Positions 8,546 through 17,377 of a stretch of DNA of 64,000 bases are shown here, in pieces. Location: positions 1-64,000 of the forward strand of contig CBDFGB010000009.1 of the NCBI GenBank assembly GCA_965246915.1. The letters run 5' to 3'. A model generated the notes under the pieces. That model ran no database searches, had not been told where the DNA came from, and was given only the letters and a program-made list of their open reading frames with translations. Origin of the DNA: CAVRQM01 sp965246915 (GTDB taxonomy: Bacteria > Pseudomonadota > Alphaproteobacteria > Acetobacterales > Acetobacteraceae). The position numbers and the translations under genes were made by a program. Numbering within the stretch: the first letter of the stretch is position 1; each line of letters starts with the position of its first letter.

Positions 8546-9792
8546 CCGCGCCGCGACGCGGGCGCCGCGAGCAATCCGGGTGTGCCTGGACTGACGCGCG
8601 GCCCGGCAGCGCGCGCCCGCCATCGCAAGGCGGGCTCCTCCACGAGATGGCGCGAGGCCAGTGCAAGCAAGATCACCGGGAGGCTCGCGCACGCGGCGAG
8701 CGCCCAGGGTCCGATGCCGCCGCCCGCAAGTTGCACGATCGTCTGCTGTATCGGGAAGGCATAAAGGTACGTCCCATACGAAATATCGCCCAGTCGGCGC
8801 ATCAGTCCCCCCGCGACGGGCGGACCCAGTCCCACGCAGATGACGAGGTAGGGGAAAACCACGTTGAAGACGATCGGGCCAAGCGTTCCCCTCGCCGCCA
8901 GCAGGAGGGCGAGAATTCCCGCGCCGGCGAGCGCTCGGCTGCGCGGGATGCCGCCGCGATGGACGAACAGCCAGGAACCCGCCGCGAACTGCACGCAGCA
9001 TTCCAAGATCGCCGCGACTCGCGCATCGACGAGCCAGGTCGGCAGCGCGCCGGTATCGCGGCGGACCGCCATTGTCGCGACCATCCCGGCAACGAGCACG
9101 ACGCTCAGGCTCGCGCCGCGCAGCAGGCCGAGGCGGGCCGCTGCCAGCAGCAGCACGTAGCACGCCAACTCGACCCGCAACGTCCACAAAGACCCGTTCA
9201 CTGCGTCGGCGAACGGGTTCGTCGCGAACACGCCCGGCAGGCCAAGTTGGGGGTTGAACACGAGACCGCGCGCGAGCGCCGTCCACACCGCCGGATCGGC
9301 GAAATAGGCCGTGGCCGGGAGCGCGCTGACGACCGGCCCAAGTACTAGCGCCTGCAGCAGCAGCACCACCGCCAATGGCGGCCAGAGCCGCAGCAGTCGC
9401 GCCCGCGCATAGTCCGCGGGCGGGCGGCCCAGCGCCGACCTGGCGACCAGGAAGCCGCTCACCACGAAAAACATCCCGACCGCCAGGCGACCACCATCGG
9501 CAAATCCGCCCAACACGAAGGCGATCGGCTCATCGGAAGCATGTCCGCTCAGAACGAAGGAGTGGCTGAACAGCACCAGCCATGCGCCGGCCAGCCGCAA
9601 TAGGTCGAAGTTGTTGCCGCGCTCGTCGAACAGCGCGCCAATCGATTGCGCCAACCTCTCGCCCCCACTGCGTGACAAGCCGCGAGAAAGAATGCAGGAC
9701 GCCTTAGAGGTCTGTCGAGCGTGCGGGGCAGAGCAGCAATTTTGAGCAATCCTCAAGGATTTGTATTGCCAACCCGCGTCGGCCCGGTTCAT
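8542..9792 (-). CDS. Acyltransferase 3 (OafA/YrhL-like), tandem paralogue
   Basis: This is a second membrane acyltransferase with the same motif order as its neighbour: NNFDLLRLAGAWLVLFSHSFVL, FFVVSGFLVARS, NGSLWTLRVELACY and GDISYGTYLYAFPIQQT. The coordinates use the most upstream ATG (416 residues). Family alignment suggests translation may start further in, near the segment LAQSIGALFDERGNNFD (TTG near 9653), since the first 45 or so residues look non-conserved. The pair probably arose by duplication and may modify different positions of the same glycan. It is divergent from the PQQ-propeller gene, leaving about 130 bp for both promoters. Confidence 0.8.
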   Translation of the reverse strand: MNRADAGWQYKSLRIAQNCCSAPHARQTSKASCILSRGLSRSGGERLAQSIGALFDERGNNFDLLRLAGAWLVLFSHSFVLSGHASDEPIAFVLGGFADGGRLAVGMFFVVSGFLVARSALGRPPADYARARLLRLWPPLAVVLLLQALVLGPVVSALPATAYFADPAVWTALARGLVFNPQLGLPGVFATNPFADAVNGSLWTLRVELACYVLLLAAARLGLLRGASLSVVLVAGMVATMAVRRDTGALPTWLVDARVAAILECCVQFAAGSWLFVHRGGIPRSRALAGAGILALLLAARGTLGPIVFNVVFPYLVICVGLGPPVAGGLMRRLGDISYGTYLYAFPIQQTIVQLAGGGIGPWALAACASLPVILLALASRHLVEEPALRWRARAAGPRVSPGTPGLLAAPASRRG

Positions 9793-9924
9793 TTACCGCC
9801 CAGGAAGCGTCTCACTCCGACATCAAAACGTCGTCGCGTCCGGCAGAACCCTCTCGCCGCAATGTCTCACCGGAACGCACGCGCCGCGCCTCTCGCCGTG
9901 ACGTCGACCTTACAGGAGCAGTGG

Positions 9925-11589
9925 ATGTTTCGCCGTGCCAGTCCATCGGGGGCTTCGCGCCGCCGCGCCGCGTGCCTCGGACTTCTCGCCTCCGCCGCAG
10001 TGGTGGCACCCGCCCTCGCGGCGCCGCAGCCATGGGCGGTCGCCGGCGGCGACATCTCCAACACGCATTCGATGCTGAGCCCCGACGACAACGTCGCCAG
10101 CCCGACCCAGATCAACCCGGCGACCGCGAGACGACTGGCCCTGAAATGGTCGCTCGCGACCGCGGGCGACATCTCCGCGACGCCGACCGTCGAGGCGGGC
10201 GGCCTCTACGTCCCCGATTGGGCCGGCATGCTCTACAAGATCGACCCCGACACCGGCGCGCAGATCTGGAGCCACGCCGTCTGCGACTACACGGCCACCT
10301 GTTTCACGTCGTATACCTCGATTTCGCGCACCAGCCCGGCGATCGGCGTCAACACCATCGTCATTGGGGACGCGATCGCCCATCCCAACGTCGCCAAGTA
10401 TGGCGCGGTCGTCATCGGCGTGAACAAGGCGACCGGCGCAAAAACCTGGTCGACGATCGTCAACAGCACCAGCAAATACGCCTCGGTCCTGGGCTCGCCG
10501 GTAATCTACAACAACATCGCCTATGTCGGCACCGCATCATGGGAAGAAGGCGTCGCCGGCGGCGATCCATCCTACAAGCCGGTGTTTCGCGGGAATATGA
10601 CCGCGCTGAACGCCGATACAGGTCAAATCCTGTGGCAGTTCACCTCGGTTCCCGCCGGCTATGCGGGCGGCCCGTTCCCGGGCAGCAGCATGGCCGTCTG
10701 GCCGGCCCGCAACGCGCTGCTGGTGTCAACCGGCAACAACTACGCGATCCCGCCGGATGTCGCGACCTGCGTCGGCGCGGCGGGCACCAACATCGCGAAC
10801 CAGACCGCATGTCTTGATCCAACCAACTACGTCAACTCGCTGCTGTCGCTCGATCTGACCACCGGCCGGATGAACTGGGGCCGGCGCATGTCGGGCGCCG
10901 ACACCTGGACCGTGGCGTGCTACACCGCGCCAGCCGCCTGCCCGCAGCCCGCCGGGACCGATTCCGACTTCGCCCAGGCCCCGATCCTAAGCTACGTGCC
11001 GAATTTCGTCGGCGTGTCGGACGATCGCGGCGGCACCAGCCAGAGCTTCCTGATGGCGGCAGGTCAGAAGAACAGCCAGTTCTACGCGGTCAATCCGGTG
11101 AACGGCGGGCTGTTTTGGACGACCAGTGTCGGCATCGGCGGGATGGAGTGGGGCTCGGCGCTCAACACCGACGACTACAACATGCTCTATTTCGCCCTGC
11201 ATAACCCGCAGCGCGTTGGCCAGACGATCGTGGGTCAGGGCGGCGTCAATCCGCAATACTGGAACGGCGGGGCCTGGGGCGCGCTCGATCTGCGGACCGG
11301 CGCCAAGAAATGGGTCGTGCCGACGATTGGCCAGGACCTTCGCTCCGGCCAGCCTGCTGCCGCGCCCGGCTGCATGACGTTCACCAACCGCGTGATTTTC
11401 GCGGGCTCTTCCTCCGGCGTCATGGTCGCCCTCGACGCGACCACCGGCTACAACTACTGGCAGTTTCAGAGTGGCGGCACGGTCGTCAGCTGTCCCGCGA
11501 TTTACAACGAAACGGTCTACTGGGGCACCGGCTATGCCCGCAACGGCGTCGGCAAGCACATGCTGTATGCCTTCGCCGTGCCCAACTGA
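9925..11589 (+). CDS. Secreted PQQ-type beta-propeller protein, polyvinyl-alcohol-dehydrogenase-like
   Basis: This 554-residue protein has a Sec signal peptide (basic start, hydrophobic stretch ending ALAAPQP) and is predicted periplasmic. Repeated propeller signatures are visible as pairs of the type VEAGGLYVPDWAGMLYKIDP / DTGAQIWSH and AVNPVNGGLFWTTSVG. The segment GIGGMEWGSA is typical of polyvinyl-alcohol-dehydrogenase-like quinoproteins. No haem c motif (CxxCH) is present, unlike the fused cytochrome forms, so an external electron acceptor would be needed. The start at ATG 9925 follows CAGGAG at good spacing. A perfect 11-bp hairpin follows the gene. Substrate and PQQ loading are inference only. 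Confidence 0.75.
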   Translation: MFRRASPSGASRRRAACLGLLASAAVVAPALAAPQPWAVAGGDISNTHSMLSPDDNVASPTQINPATARRLALKWSLATAGDISATPTVEAGGLYVPDWAGMLYKIDPDTGAQIWSHAVCDYTATCFTSYTSISRTSPAIGVNTIVIGDAIAHPNVAKYGAVVIGVNKATGAKTWSTIVNSTSKYASVLGSPVIYNNIAYVGTASWEEGVAGGDPSYKPVFRGNMTALNADTGQILWQFTSVPAGYAGGPFPGSSMAVWPARNALLVSTGNNYAIPPDVATCVGAAGTNIANQTACLDPTNYVNSLLSLDLTTGRMNWGRRMSGADTWTVACYTAPAACPQPAGTDSDFAQAPILSYVPNFVGVSDDRGGTSQSFLMAAGQKNSQFYAVNPVNGGLFWTTSVGIGGMEWGSALNTDDYNMLYFALHNPQRVGQTIVGQGGVNPQYWNGGAWGALDLRTGAKKWVVPTIGQDLRSGQPAAAPGCMTFTNRVIFAGSSSGVMVALDATTGYNYWQFQSGGTVVSCPAIYNETVYWGTGYARNGVGKHMLYAFAVPN

Positions 11590-11596
11590 GGTGCCG

Positions 11597-11622
11597 CGGC
11601 GCGCACCGCCCGGTGCGCGCCG
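11597..11622. terminator. Strong hairpin between convergent genes
   Basis: A perfect 11-bp inverted repeat (CGGCGCGCACC / GGTGCGCGCCG) with a GCCC loop lies 8 bp after the propeller gene stop and 20 bp before the marC end. There is no obvious T tract on either side, so it would act as a stem-only bidirectional terminator or mRNA 3' end stabiliser. Confidence 0.7.
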
Positions 11623-11641
11623 ACCTTCGGCGCGGCAACCG

Positions 11642-12283
11642 TTAGCGGAGCAACCCCGCCTCGCGGACGCCCTGCAACGCGAATTCGGCCGCGAGCGCCG
11701 CCAACAGCACTCCCAACACTCTTCCGACCACGTCGGCACCCGTCGTGCCGAGCAGGCGCGAGACGTGGCGCGCGGCCAGCAAGCCGGCCAAGGTGACCGC
11801 GAGGGCCACGACCAGCGCCAGCAGAAGCGCGAGGATCGCCAGCCAGGAGCCATCGGCACGGGCATGCATCAGCACCATGGTGGTCATGGCACCTGGCCCG
11901 GCGATCAGCGGGATAGCCAGCGGAAAGACGCTGATGTCGTCATCCGTCCGCGTCGCCGCCTCGCGCTCCTCCGGCGAGGCTCGCTGCGCCCTGCGCGCGC
12001 TCACCATGTCGGCGGCGGTCAGGAACAGCAACACGCCGCCCGCGAGTTTCAGCGCGGCGAGGCTGATCCCCAGGGCCTGTAGCATGCCCTGCCCGGCGAT
12101 CCCGAAAATCGCGAGCACCACGAAAGCGATCACGCACGCCCTGATCGCCTGCTGCGCCCGCTCCCGCTCGGTATCTTTCGGCGTGAGGGCCGCGAACAGC
12201 GCTGCCGTGCCGGCCGGATCGATGATGACCAGCAGCGCCACCAGCGCATAGACGAACGTATCGCTAGCGATCCCGAAATTCAT
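11642..12283 (-). CDS. MarC family integral membrane protein
   Basis: This is a 213-residue inner-membrane protein with six predicted helices of the UPF0056/MarC family. The family start ALVALLVIIDPAGTAALFAALT and the internal repeat FPLAIPLIAGPGAMTTMVLM are both clear. Despite the historical name, MarC proteins have no confirmed role in multiple antibiotic resistance, and the function remains unknown. It is a single-gene unit directly upstream (on the map) of tRNA-His and convergent with the propeller gene. Confidence 0.88.
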   Translation of the reverse strand: MNFGIASDTFVYALVALLVIIDPAGTAALFAALTPKDTERERAQQAIRACVIAFVVLAIFGIAGQGMLQALGISLAALKLAGGVLLFLTAADMVSARRAQRASPEEREAATRTDDDISVFPLAIPLIAGPGAMTTMVLMHARADGSWLAILALLLALVVALAVTLAGLLAARHVSRLLGTTGADVVGRVLGVLLAALAAEFALQGVREAGLLR

Positions 12284-12293
12284 CGAAACGGGG

Positions 12294-12370
12294 TGGGGCG
12301 AACGACGGGGCTCGAACCCGCGACATCCAAGACCACAACCTGGCGCTCTACCAGCTGAGCTACGTCCGCC
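12294..12370 (-). tRNA. tRNA-His (GTG)
   Basis: Read on the minus strand this is a complete cloverleaf: G(-1) opposite C73, acceptor GCGGACG/CGTTCGC, D arm GCTC...GAGC, anticodon stem CCAGG/CTTGG with loop TTGTGGT (anticodon GTG), T arm GCGGG-TTCGAGC-CCCGT, and an encoded CCA. The extra 5' G paired with C73 is the identity element of histidine tRNA. Confidence 0.96.
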
Positions 12371-12386
12371 ACCGCAGGCGCGGGGC

Positions 12387-13583
12387 TTACGCCGAACGCG
12401 CCGCCCGCGTCAATTCGCCGGATGCAGGCGAGAACAGCGCCGAGAGACGGGCCAGCGCCTCGTCGAGTACCTCGGCGCGCTTGCAGAACGCGAACCGGGC
12501 ATAGTGTCTTGGTGCCTCGGTCGCATAGAACGCAGAGACGGGGATCGCGGTGACCCGCGCCTGCTCGGTGATGTGGCGGCAGAACGCCACGTCGTCGCCC
12601 GCGAAGCCGAGCGGCGCGAAATCGGCGGTGACGAAATAACTGCCTTGCGTCGGCAGCACGCCGAACCCCATCGCCGCCAGTCCAGCCGCCAGCCGATCCC
12701 GCCCGTCCTGCAGATCGCCGGACAGCCGCCCGAAATACGCGTCGTCCTTGGCGAGACCGACCGCCACGGCGCGCTGAAGATTGGGCGGCGTCGTGAACGT
12801 CAGGTTCTGGTGGGCTTTGGCCACCATGGCGGCGACGGGTGCCGCCGCAGTGACGTATCCGACTTTCCATCCGGTCAGCGAAAAGGTCTTGCCGGCCGAT
12901 CCGATCCGCAGGCACCGCTCGCGCATGCCAGGCAGGGTCATCAGTGGGATGTGCCGCCATCCGTCGAAAGTCAGATGCTCGTAGACTTCGTCGCACACGG
13001 CATAGGCGTCGTGGCGCTGCAGCAGGTCGGCGACGAACGCCAGTTCCGCCGCGGTGAACACCTTGCCGGTTGGGTTCATCGGTGTGTTCAGCAGGATCGC
13101 TTTTGTGCGTGGGCCGAACGCGGCGGCGAGTTCGGCGCGCGGCAACTCCCATTTTGGCGGCGTGAGGCGCACCAGACGCGGTGTCGCGCCCAGCATGCGT
13201 ACCACCGGCAGATATGTGTCGTACAGCGGTTCGATCAGCACCACCTCGTCGCCGGGATCGAGCAGCGCCATAAGACAGGCAGTGATCGCCTCGGTCGCGC
13301 CGGACGTCACCACGACCTCGGTCGCCGGATCGACGTCGAGGCCATAGAAGCGCGCGTTGGCGGCGGCCACCGCGGCGCGCAACTCCGGCACGCCGGCGAG
13401 CGGCGGATACTGATTGCGTCCGTCGCGCAGCGCGGCCGCGGCCGCCTCGATCACGTCGGCGGGACCGTCGGTGTCGGGAAAGCCCTGGCCGAGATTTATG
13501 GCGCCATTCTGCTGCGCGAGTGCCGACATCACTGTGAAAATCGTGGTTCCGGTCTGCGACAGCAATGTGTTCGGGGTCTTCAC
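12387..13583 (-). CDS. PLP-dependent class I/II aminotransferase (methionine/kynurenine aminotransferase-like)
   Basis: This is a fold-type I aminotransferase of about 398 residues. The protein opens with NGAINLGQGFPD and PPLAGVPELRAAVA, typical of the YbdL/kynurenine-oxoglutarate transaminase group. NTPMNPTGKVF and CDEVYEHLTFDG are cofactor-site motifs, the PLP lysine is in SAGKTFSLTGWKVGY, and the substrate arginine lies in YARFAFCK. I chose GTG 13583 because GAGGAGG lies at correct spacing upstream; an ATG further in would remove the N-terminal MKTPNTLLSQT segment. A transamination role in methionine salvage or aromatic amino acid metabolism is likely; substrate specificity is not determinable. 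Confidence 0.85.
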   Translation of the reverse strand: MKTPNTLLSQTGTTIFTVMSALAQQNGAINLGQGFPDTDGPADVIEAAAAALRDGRNQYPPLAGVPELRAAVAAANARFYGLDVDPATEVVVTSGATEAITACLMALLDPGDEVVLIEPLYDTYLPVVRMLGATPRLVRLTPPKWELPRAELAAAFGPRTKAILLNTPMNPTGKVFTAAELAFVADLLQRHDAYAVCDEVYEHLTFDGWRHIPLMTLPGMRERCLRIGSAGKTFSLTGWKVGYVTAAAPVAAMVAKAHQNLTFTTPPNLQRAVAVGLAKDDAYFGRLSGDLQDGRDRLAAGLAAMGFGVLPTQGSYFVTADFAPLGFAGDDVAFCRHITEQARVTAIPVSAFYATEAPRHYARFAFCKRAEVLDEALARLSALFSPASGELTRAARSA

Positions 13584-13746
13584 CCTGGGCCTCCTCAAGG
13601 ATGCGGCGACACCGGTATATGGCCGCCCGGTCGCCGAGCGGCAAGCAAATCGCCCTGCCGACAAAACAGGCAGATTGCCCACGATCCGGGGGCCTCGCGC
13701 GCAAGACCCCTCGCGATTACCGAGCCGAAGCGGCCCTGATTGCCGG

Positions 13747-13764
13747 TTGGCACGGGGCATGCAA
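13747..13764 (+). promoter_or_regulatory. Sigma-54 (RpoN) promoter for glnB-glnA
   Basis: TTGGCACGGGGCATGCAA matches the -24/-12 consensus with the essential GG-N10-GC spacing exact (GG 13749-13750, GC 13761-13762) and one mismatch in the -12 element. It lies about 72 bp before the glnB ATG, the right distance for a nitrogen-regulated sigma-54 promoter. NtrC sites upstream were not resolved. Confidence 0.75.
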
Positions 13765-13835
13765 CCCTGTTTTGCCAAGAACCCGGAATGGTCTTGGCCC
13801 AGGAAACTGGCCACGGGATGGGACTGGGGGTTCGG

Positions 13836-14174
13836 ATGAAGAAGATCGAGGCCGTCATCAAGCCGTTCAAACTCGATGAGGTGAAGGAGGCGCTGCACGA
13901 GGTCGGCCTGCAGGGGATTACCGTGGTGGAAGCCAAGGGTTTCGGCCGGCAAAAGGGCCATACCGAACTGTATCGCGGCGCGGAGTACGTCGTTGATTTC
14001 CTCCCGAAGGTGAAGATCGAGGTGGTCTGCGAGGACCATGTCGCGGAACGGGCGGTCGAGGCGATCATCACCGCGGCGCGCACCGGCCGCATCGGCGACG
14101 GCAAGATCTTTGTCACGTCCGTCGAGGAAGTGGTGCGGATCCGCACCGGCGAGCGCGGCGAGGACGCGATCTGA
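13836..14174 (+). CDS. glnB: Nitrogen regulatory protein P-II
   Basis: GlnB is a 112-residue trimeric signal protein that senses 2-oxoglutarate, ATP and glutamine and controls NtrBC and glutamine synthetase adenylylation. MKKIEAVIKPFKLDEVKEAL starts the protein. The T-loop reads GRQKGHTELYRGAEYVVDFLPK with the uridylylated Tyr (RGAEY), and TGRIGDGKIFV follows near the end. An in-frame upstream extension exists, but ATG 13836 matches the family start exactly. It precedes glnA by 99 bp, the classic glnBA operon, and a sigma-54 promoter is visible upstream. Confidence 0.97.
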   Translation: MKKIEAVIKPFKLDEVKEALHEVGLQGITVVEAKGFGRQKGHTELYRGAEYVVDFLPKVKIEVVCEDHVAERAVEAIITAARTGRIGDGKIFVTSVEEVVRIRTGERGEDAI

Positions 14175-14273
14175 CGGCGATCTTCGCGGGAGCGGAGAAA
14201 GGTTTCGACCGGCGGCGCAAGGGGCGGCGCCGGCTATTGCGGCGCGGCCGCGACTGGCGAGAGGACTGAACGG

Positions 14274-15689
14274 ATGGCAGACAAGGCCGTGGACAAAGTG
14301 TTCGAGTTGCTGAAGGAGCACTCGGTCGATTACGTCGATCTGCGGTTCACCGACCCGCGCGGCAAATGGCAGCACACCGCCCAGCATGTCTCCACGGTCG
14401 ACGAGGACGTCTTCAAGGACGGCTTCATGTTCGACGGCTCGTCCATCGCCGGCTGGAAGGCGATCAACGAGAGCGACATGATCCTGATGCCGGACGCCAG
14501 CACGGCGGTGATGGATCCGTTCTCGGCGAAGCCCTCGCTAATCCTGTTCTGCGACATCTATGAGCCTTCGACAGGTCAACGCTACACCCGCGACCCACGC
14601 GGCATCGCCAAGAAGGCCGAGGCCTATGTCGAGGCGAGCGGCGTCGGCGATACCGTGATGGTGGGCGCGGAGGCCGAGTTCTTCATCTTCGACAGCGTGC
14701 GTTTCGGCACCGGCGGCAATTTCGGCAGCTATCACATCGACAGCATCGAAGGTCCCGGCTCCAACATGAAGGACTACGCCGAGGGCAACATGGGCCACCG
14801 GCCGACGGTCAAGGGCGGCTACTTTCCGGTCCCGCCAGTCGACAGCGAGAGCGACCTGCGCGCCGAGATGCTGTCAAACATGGGCGAGATGGGATTGCCG
14901 ATCGAGAAGCACCATCACGAAGTGGCGCAGTCGCAGCACGAGCTCGGCACCAAGTTCACGACGCTGACGAAGATGGCCGATCAGATGCAGATATATAAGT
15001 ACTGCGTCCACAACACTGCCCACAGCTACGGCAAAACCGCGACGTTCATGCCCAAGCCGATCTATGGCGACAACGGCACCGGCATGCACACTCATATGTC
15101 GATTTGGAAGAACAACAAGCCGTTGTTCGCCGGCAACGGCTACGCCGACCTATCGGAGACCTGCATCTACTTCATCGGCGGCGTCATCAAGCACGCCAAG
15201 GCGATCAACGCGTTCTCCAACCCGAGCACCAACAGCTACAAGCGGCTGATTCCTGGCTTCGAGGCGCCGGTGTTGCTCGCGTATTCGGCGCGCAACCGCT
15301 CGGCATCCTGCCGCATTCCCTACACCACAAGCCCCAAGGCCAAGCGCGTGGAAGTGCGTTTCCCGGATCCGAGCGCCAATCCGTATCTGTCGTTCTCGGC
15401 GATCCTCATGGCCGGGCTCGACGGTATCAAGAACAAGATCCACCCGGGCGACCCGATGGACAAGGACCTGTACGATCTTCCACCGGAAGAGCTGAAAGGC
15501 ATTCCGACGGTTTGCGGCAGCCTGCGCGAGGCGCTCGGCGCGCTGGCGGCCGACCACGAGTTCCTGCTGGCCGGCGACGTGTTCACCACCGAGGCGATCG
15601 AAAGCTATATCGAGCTGAAGTGGAACGAGGTGTATCGGTTCGAGCACACCCCGCATCCGGTCGAATTCGAGATGTATTACTCGGTCTGA
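14274..15689 (+). CDS. glnA: Type I glutamine synthetase
   Basis: It condenses ammonia and glutamate to glutamine in the cytoplasm as a dodecamer. The 471-residue length fits GSI-beta. Visible signatures are FDGSSIAGWKAINESDM near the N-terminus, the metal-site EAEFFIFD, KPIYGDNGTGMHTHMS for ATP binding, RNRSASCRIP for glutamate binding, and the adenylylation Tyr in DLYDLPPEE. The adenylylation site shows that GlnE-type control is possible. It is co-transcribed with glnB and followed by a long hairpin shared with the convergent enolase gene. Confidence 0.98.
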   Translation: MADKAVDKVFELLKEHSVDYVDLRFTDPRGKWQHTAQHVSTVDEDVFKDGFMFDGSSIAGWKAINESDMILMPDASTAVMDPFSAKPSLILFCDIYEPSTGQRYTRDPRGIAKKAEAYVEASGVGDTVMVGAEAEFFIFDSVRFGTGGNFGSYHIDSIEGPGSNMKDYAEGNMGHRPTVKGGYFPVPPVDSESDLRAEMLSNMGEMGLPIEKHHHEVAQSQHELGTKFTTLTKMADQMQIYKYCVHNTAHSYGKTATFMPKPIYGDNGTGMHTHMSIWKNNKPLFAGNGYADLSETCIYFIGGVIKHAKAINAFSNPSTNSYKRLIPGFEAPVLLAYSARNRSASCRIPYTTSPKAKRVEVRFPDPSANPYLSFSAILMAGLDGIKNKIHPGDPMDKDLYDLPPEELKGIPTVCGSLREALGALAADHEFLLAGDVFTTEAIESYIELKWNEVYRFEHTPHPVEFEMYYSV

Positions 15690-15707
15690 GGTGACTGCGG
15701 AGTTCGA

Positions 15708-15749
15708 CCCCGCTCCGGTTCCCCCCTTCTGGGGAGGGCCGGAGTGGGG
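15708..15749. terminator. Bidirectional terminator-like hairpin between glnA and eno
   Basis: CCCCGCTCCGG pairs with CCGGAGTGGGG (11 bp, one G-T pair). The loop itself contains CCCC...GGGG complementarity. It sits 18 bp after glnA and 27 bp before the end of eno, which run convergently. No T run is present. Confidence 0.65.
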
Positions 15750-15776
15750 CGCTCCATGCCCGATGTCGTGGCCTTT

Positions 15777-17057
15777 CTACACCCGACCCAAAATCCCCCG
15801 CCCGGCATACCGCGCCGCGCCCTCCAGCTGCTGTTCGATGCGAATGAGCTGATTGTATTTCGCGGTGCGGTCGCTGCGCGCCAGGCTGCCGGTCTTGATC
15901 TGGCCGCAGTTGGTCGCCACAGCGAGGTCGGCGATCGTCGAGTCCTCGGTCTCGCCGGACCGGTGGCTCATGACCGCGCGCATGCCGGCCCGGTGGGCCA
16001 TTTCGACCGCTTCGAGCGTTTCCGACAGCGTGCCGATCTGATTGACCTTGACGAGGATAGCGTTGCCGCACCCCTCGGCGATGCCGCGCCGCAGCCGGTC
16101 AACGTTCGTCACGAACAGGTCGTCGCCAACCAACTGCACACTGTCGCCCAGCCGTTCGGTCAGCAGCCGCCAGCCGGTCCAGTCGTCTTCCGCCAACCCG
16201 TCCTCGATCGAACTGATCGGATACTTGGCCGCCAATTCGGCGAGGTAGTCGACCATCTCGCCACTGCCGAGCACCTTACCCTCGCCCTCGAGGTGATAGG
16301 AGCCGTCACGAAAGAACTCGGTCGCGGCGCAGTCGAGCGCGAACATCACGTCTTCGCCCGGCCGGTAGCCTGCCGCCTCGCACGCCTTCGAGACGAACGA
16401 AAGCGCCTCGTCGGCGGAGGACAGATTCGGCGCGAAGCCGCCTTCGTCGCCGACGTTGGTGTTGAGCCCGGCCTTGTGCAACGCCGACTTCAAAGCGGCG
16501 AAGATCTCCGCGCCGATACGCACGGCCTCGGCGATCGTGGACGCGCCAACCGGCTGGACCATGAACTCCTGGATGTCGATCGGATTGTCGGCATGCTTGC
16601 CGCCATTGACGATGTTCATCATCGGGACGGGCAACGTTCGCGCGAACACCCCGCCGACATAGCGATACAGCGGCATGCCAAGCTCAGTGGCCTGTGCCTT
16701 GGCGACCGCGAGCGAAACACCGAGGATGGCGTTCGCCCCGAGACGCGACTTGTTCGGCGTGCCGTCGAGGTCGATCATCACCTCGTCGACGGCGATCTGC
16801 TCGCTGGCCTCCATGCCCCGCAGCGCATCGAGGATTTCGCCTTCGGCAAACTCGACGGCATTGCGGACACCTTTGCCGCCGAAACGGGCTTTGTCGCCGT
16901 CGCGCAATTCGACCGCCTCATGCGCGCCGGTCGACGCGCCGGAGGGGACCGCCGCGCGACCCTCGGCTCCGCTCTCCAGCAAGATATCGACTTCAATGGT
17001 CGGATTGCCGCGGCTGTCGAGGATCTCGCGGGCGACGATGTCAGCGATGGCGCTCAT
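15777..17057 (-). CDS. eno: Enolase
   Basis: It interconverts 2-phosphoglycerate and phosphoenolpyruvate in glycolysis. The 426-residue protein shows the N-terminal AREILDSRGNPTIEVD, the substrate loop SGASTGAHEAVELRD, NVGDEGGFAPNL with the catalytic Glu, metal ligands in FALDCAATEF and SIEDGLAEDD, and the signature LVKVNQIGTLSETLEA with MSHRSGETEDS near the end. It belongs to the tpiA-secG-pyrG-kdsA...eno group on the minus strand, but a hypothetical gene and a short relic now separate it from kdsA. Confidence 0.98.
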   Translation of the reverse strand: MSAIADIVAREILDSRGNPTIEVDILLESGAEGRAAVPSGASTGAHEAVELRDGDKARFGGKGVRNAVEFAEGEILDALRGMEASEQIAVDEVMIDLDGTPNKSRLGANAILGVSLAVAKAQATELGMPLYRYVGGVFARTLPVPMMNIVNGGKHADNPIDIQEFMVQPVGASTIAEAVRIGAEIFAALKSALHKAGLNTNVGDEGGFAPNLSSADEALSFVSKACEAAGYRPGEDVMFALDCAATEFFRDGSYHLEGEGKVLGSGEMVDYLAELAAKYPISSIEDGLAEDDWTGWRLLTERLGDSVQLVGDDLFVTNVDRLRRGIAEGCGNAILVKVNQIGTLSETLEAVEMAHRAGMRAVMSHRSGETEDSTIADLAVATNCGQIKTGSLARSDRTAKYNQLIRIEQQLEGAARYAGRGILGRV

Positions 17058-17159
17058 GGCGGCCTCCGGTTCGTTTTGGGGACAGTGGTAGCACCCGCAC
17101 GAGGATGCGCGGGAAGCAGGCAGACGACCTGCTCGGTGTCAGCGTCCAACGTGGGAGAT

Positions 17160-17322
17160 GGCGATCCCCATCAGGTATCGCGCGGCGGCCGCAGAGGTTG
17201 GACAAGTCGTCCGCGAATGCAGCCAGCGTCCGCAGGACTTCACCGAGGTCGGCGACGTTCTCCTTCCATTCGGTCTGCGCGTTCTCGCGGATCGCGAGAG
17301 TCTGAAGGTCCACATACGCCAT
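17160..17322 (-). pseudogene. Relic of an AlbA_2/Schlafen-type ATP-binding protein
   Basis: From ATG 17322 a short frame reads ATLAIRENAQTEWKENV-like sequence (as TLAIRENAQTEWKENV), then LGEVLRTLAAFADDLSNL. This is the N-terminal signature of AlbA_2 (Schlafen AAA_4) domain proteins, found in RecG-like transcriptional regulators. After about 45 residues the similarity stops (CGRRAIPDGD) and most of the normal protein is missing. The open frame runs on into unrelated sequence to about 17041. It is a leftover of an accessory gene in the 320-bp gap between eno and the next gene; the rest of the gap shows nothing I can name. Confidence 0.6.
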
Positions 17323-17377
17323 GCGAGCCGTGGATAGCACCGCGCCCCGTCTTTGCCACGCCACGCCACGCGGCGAC

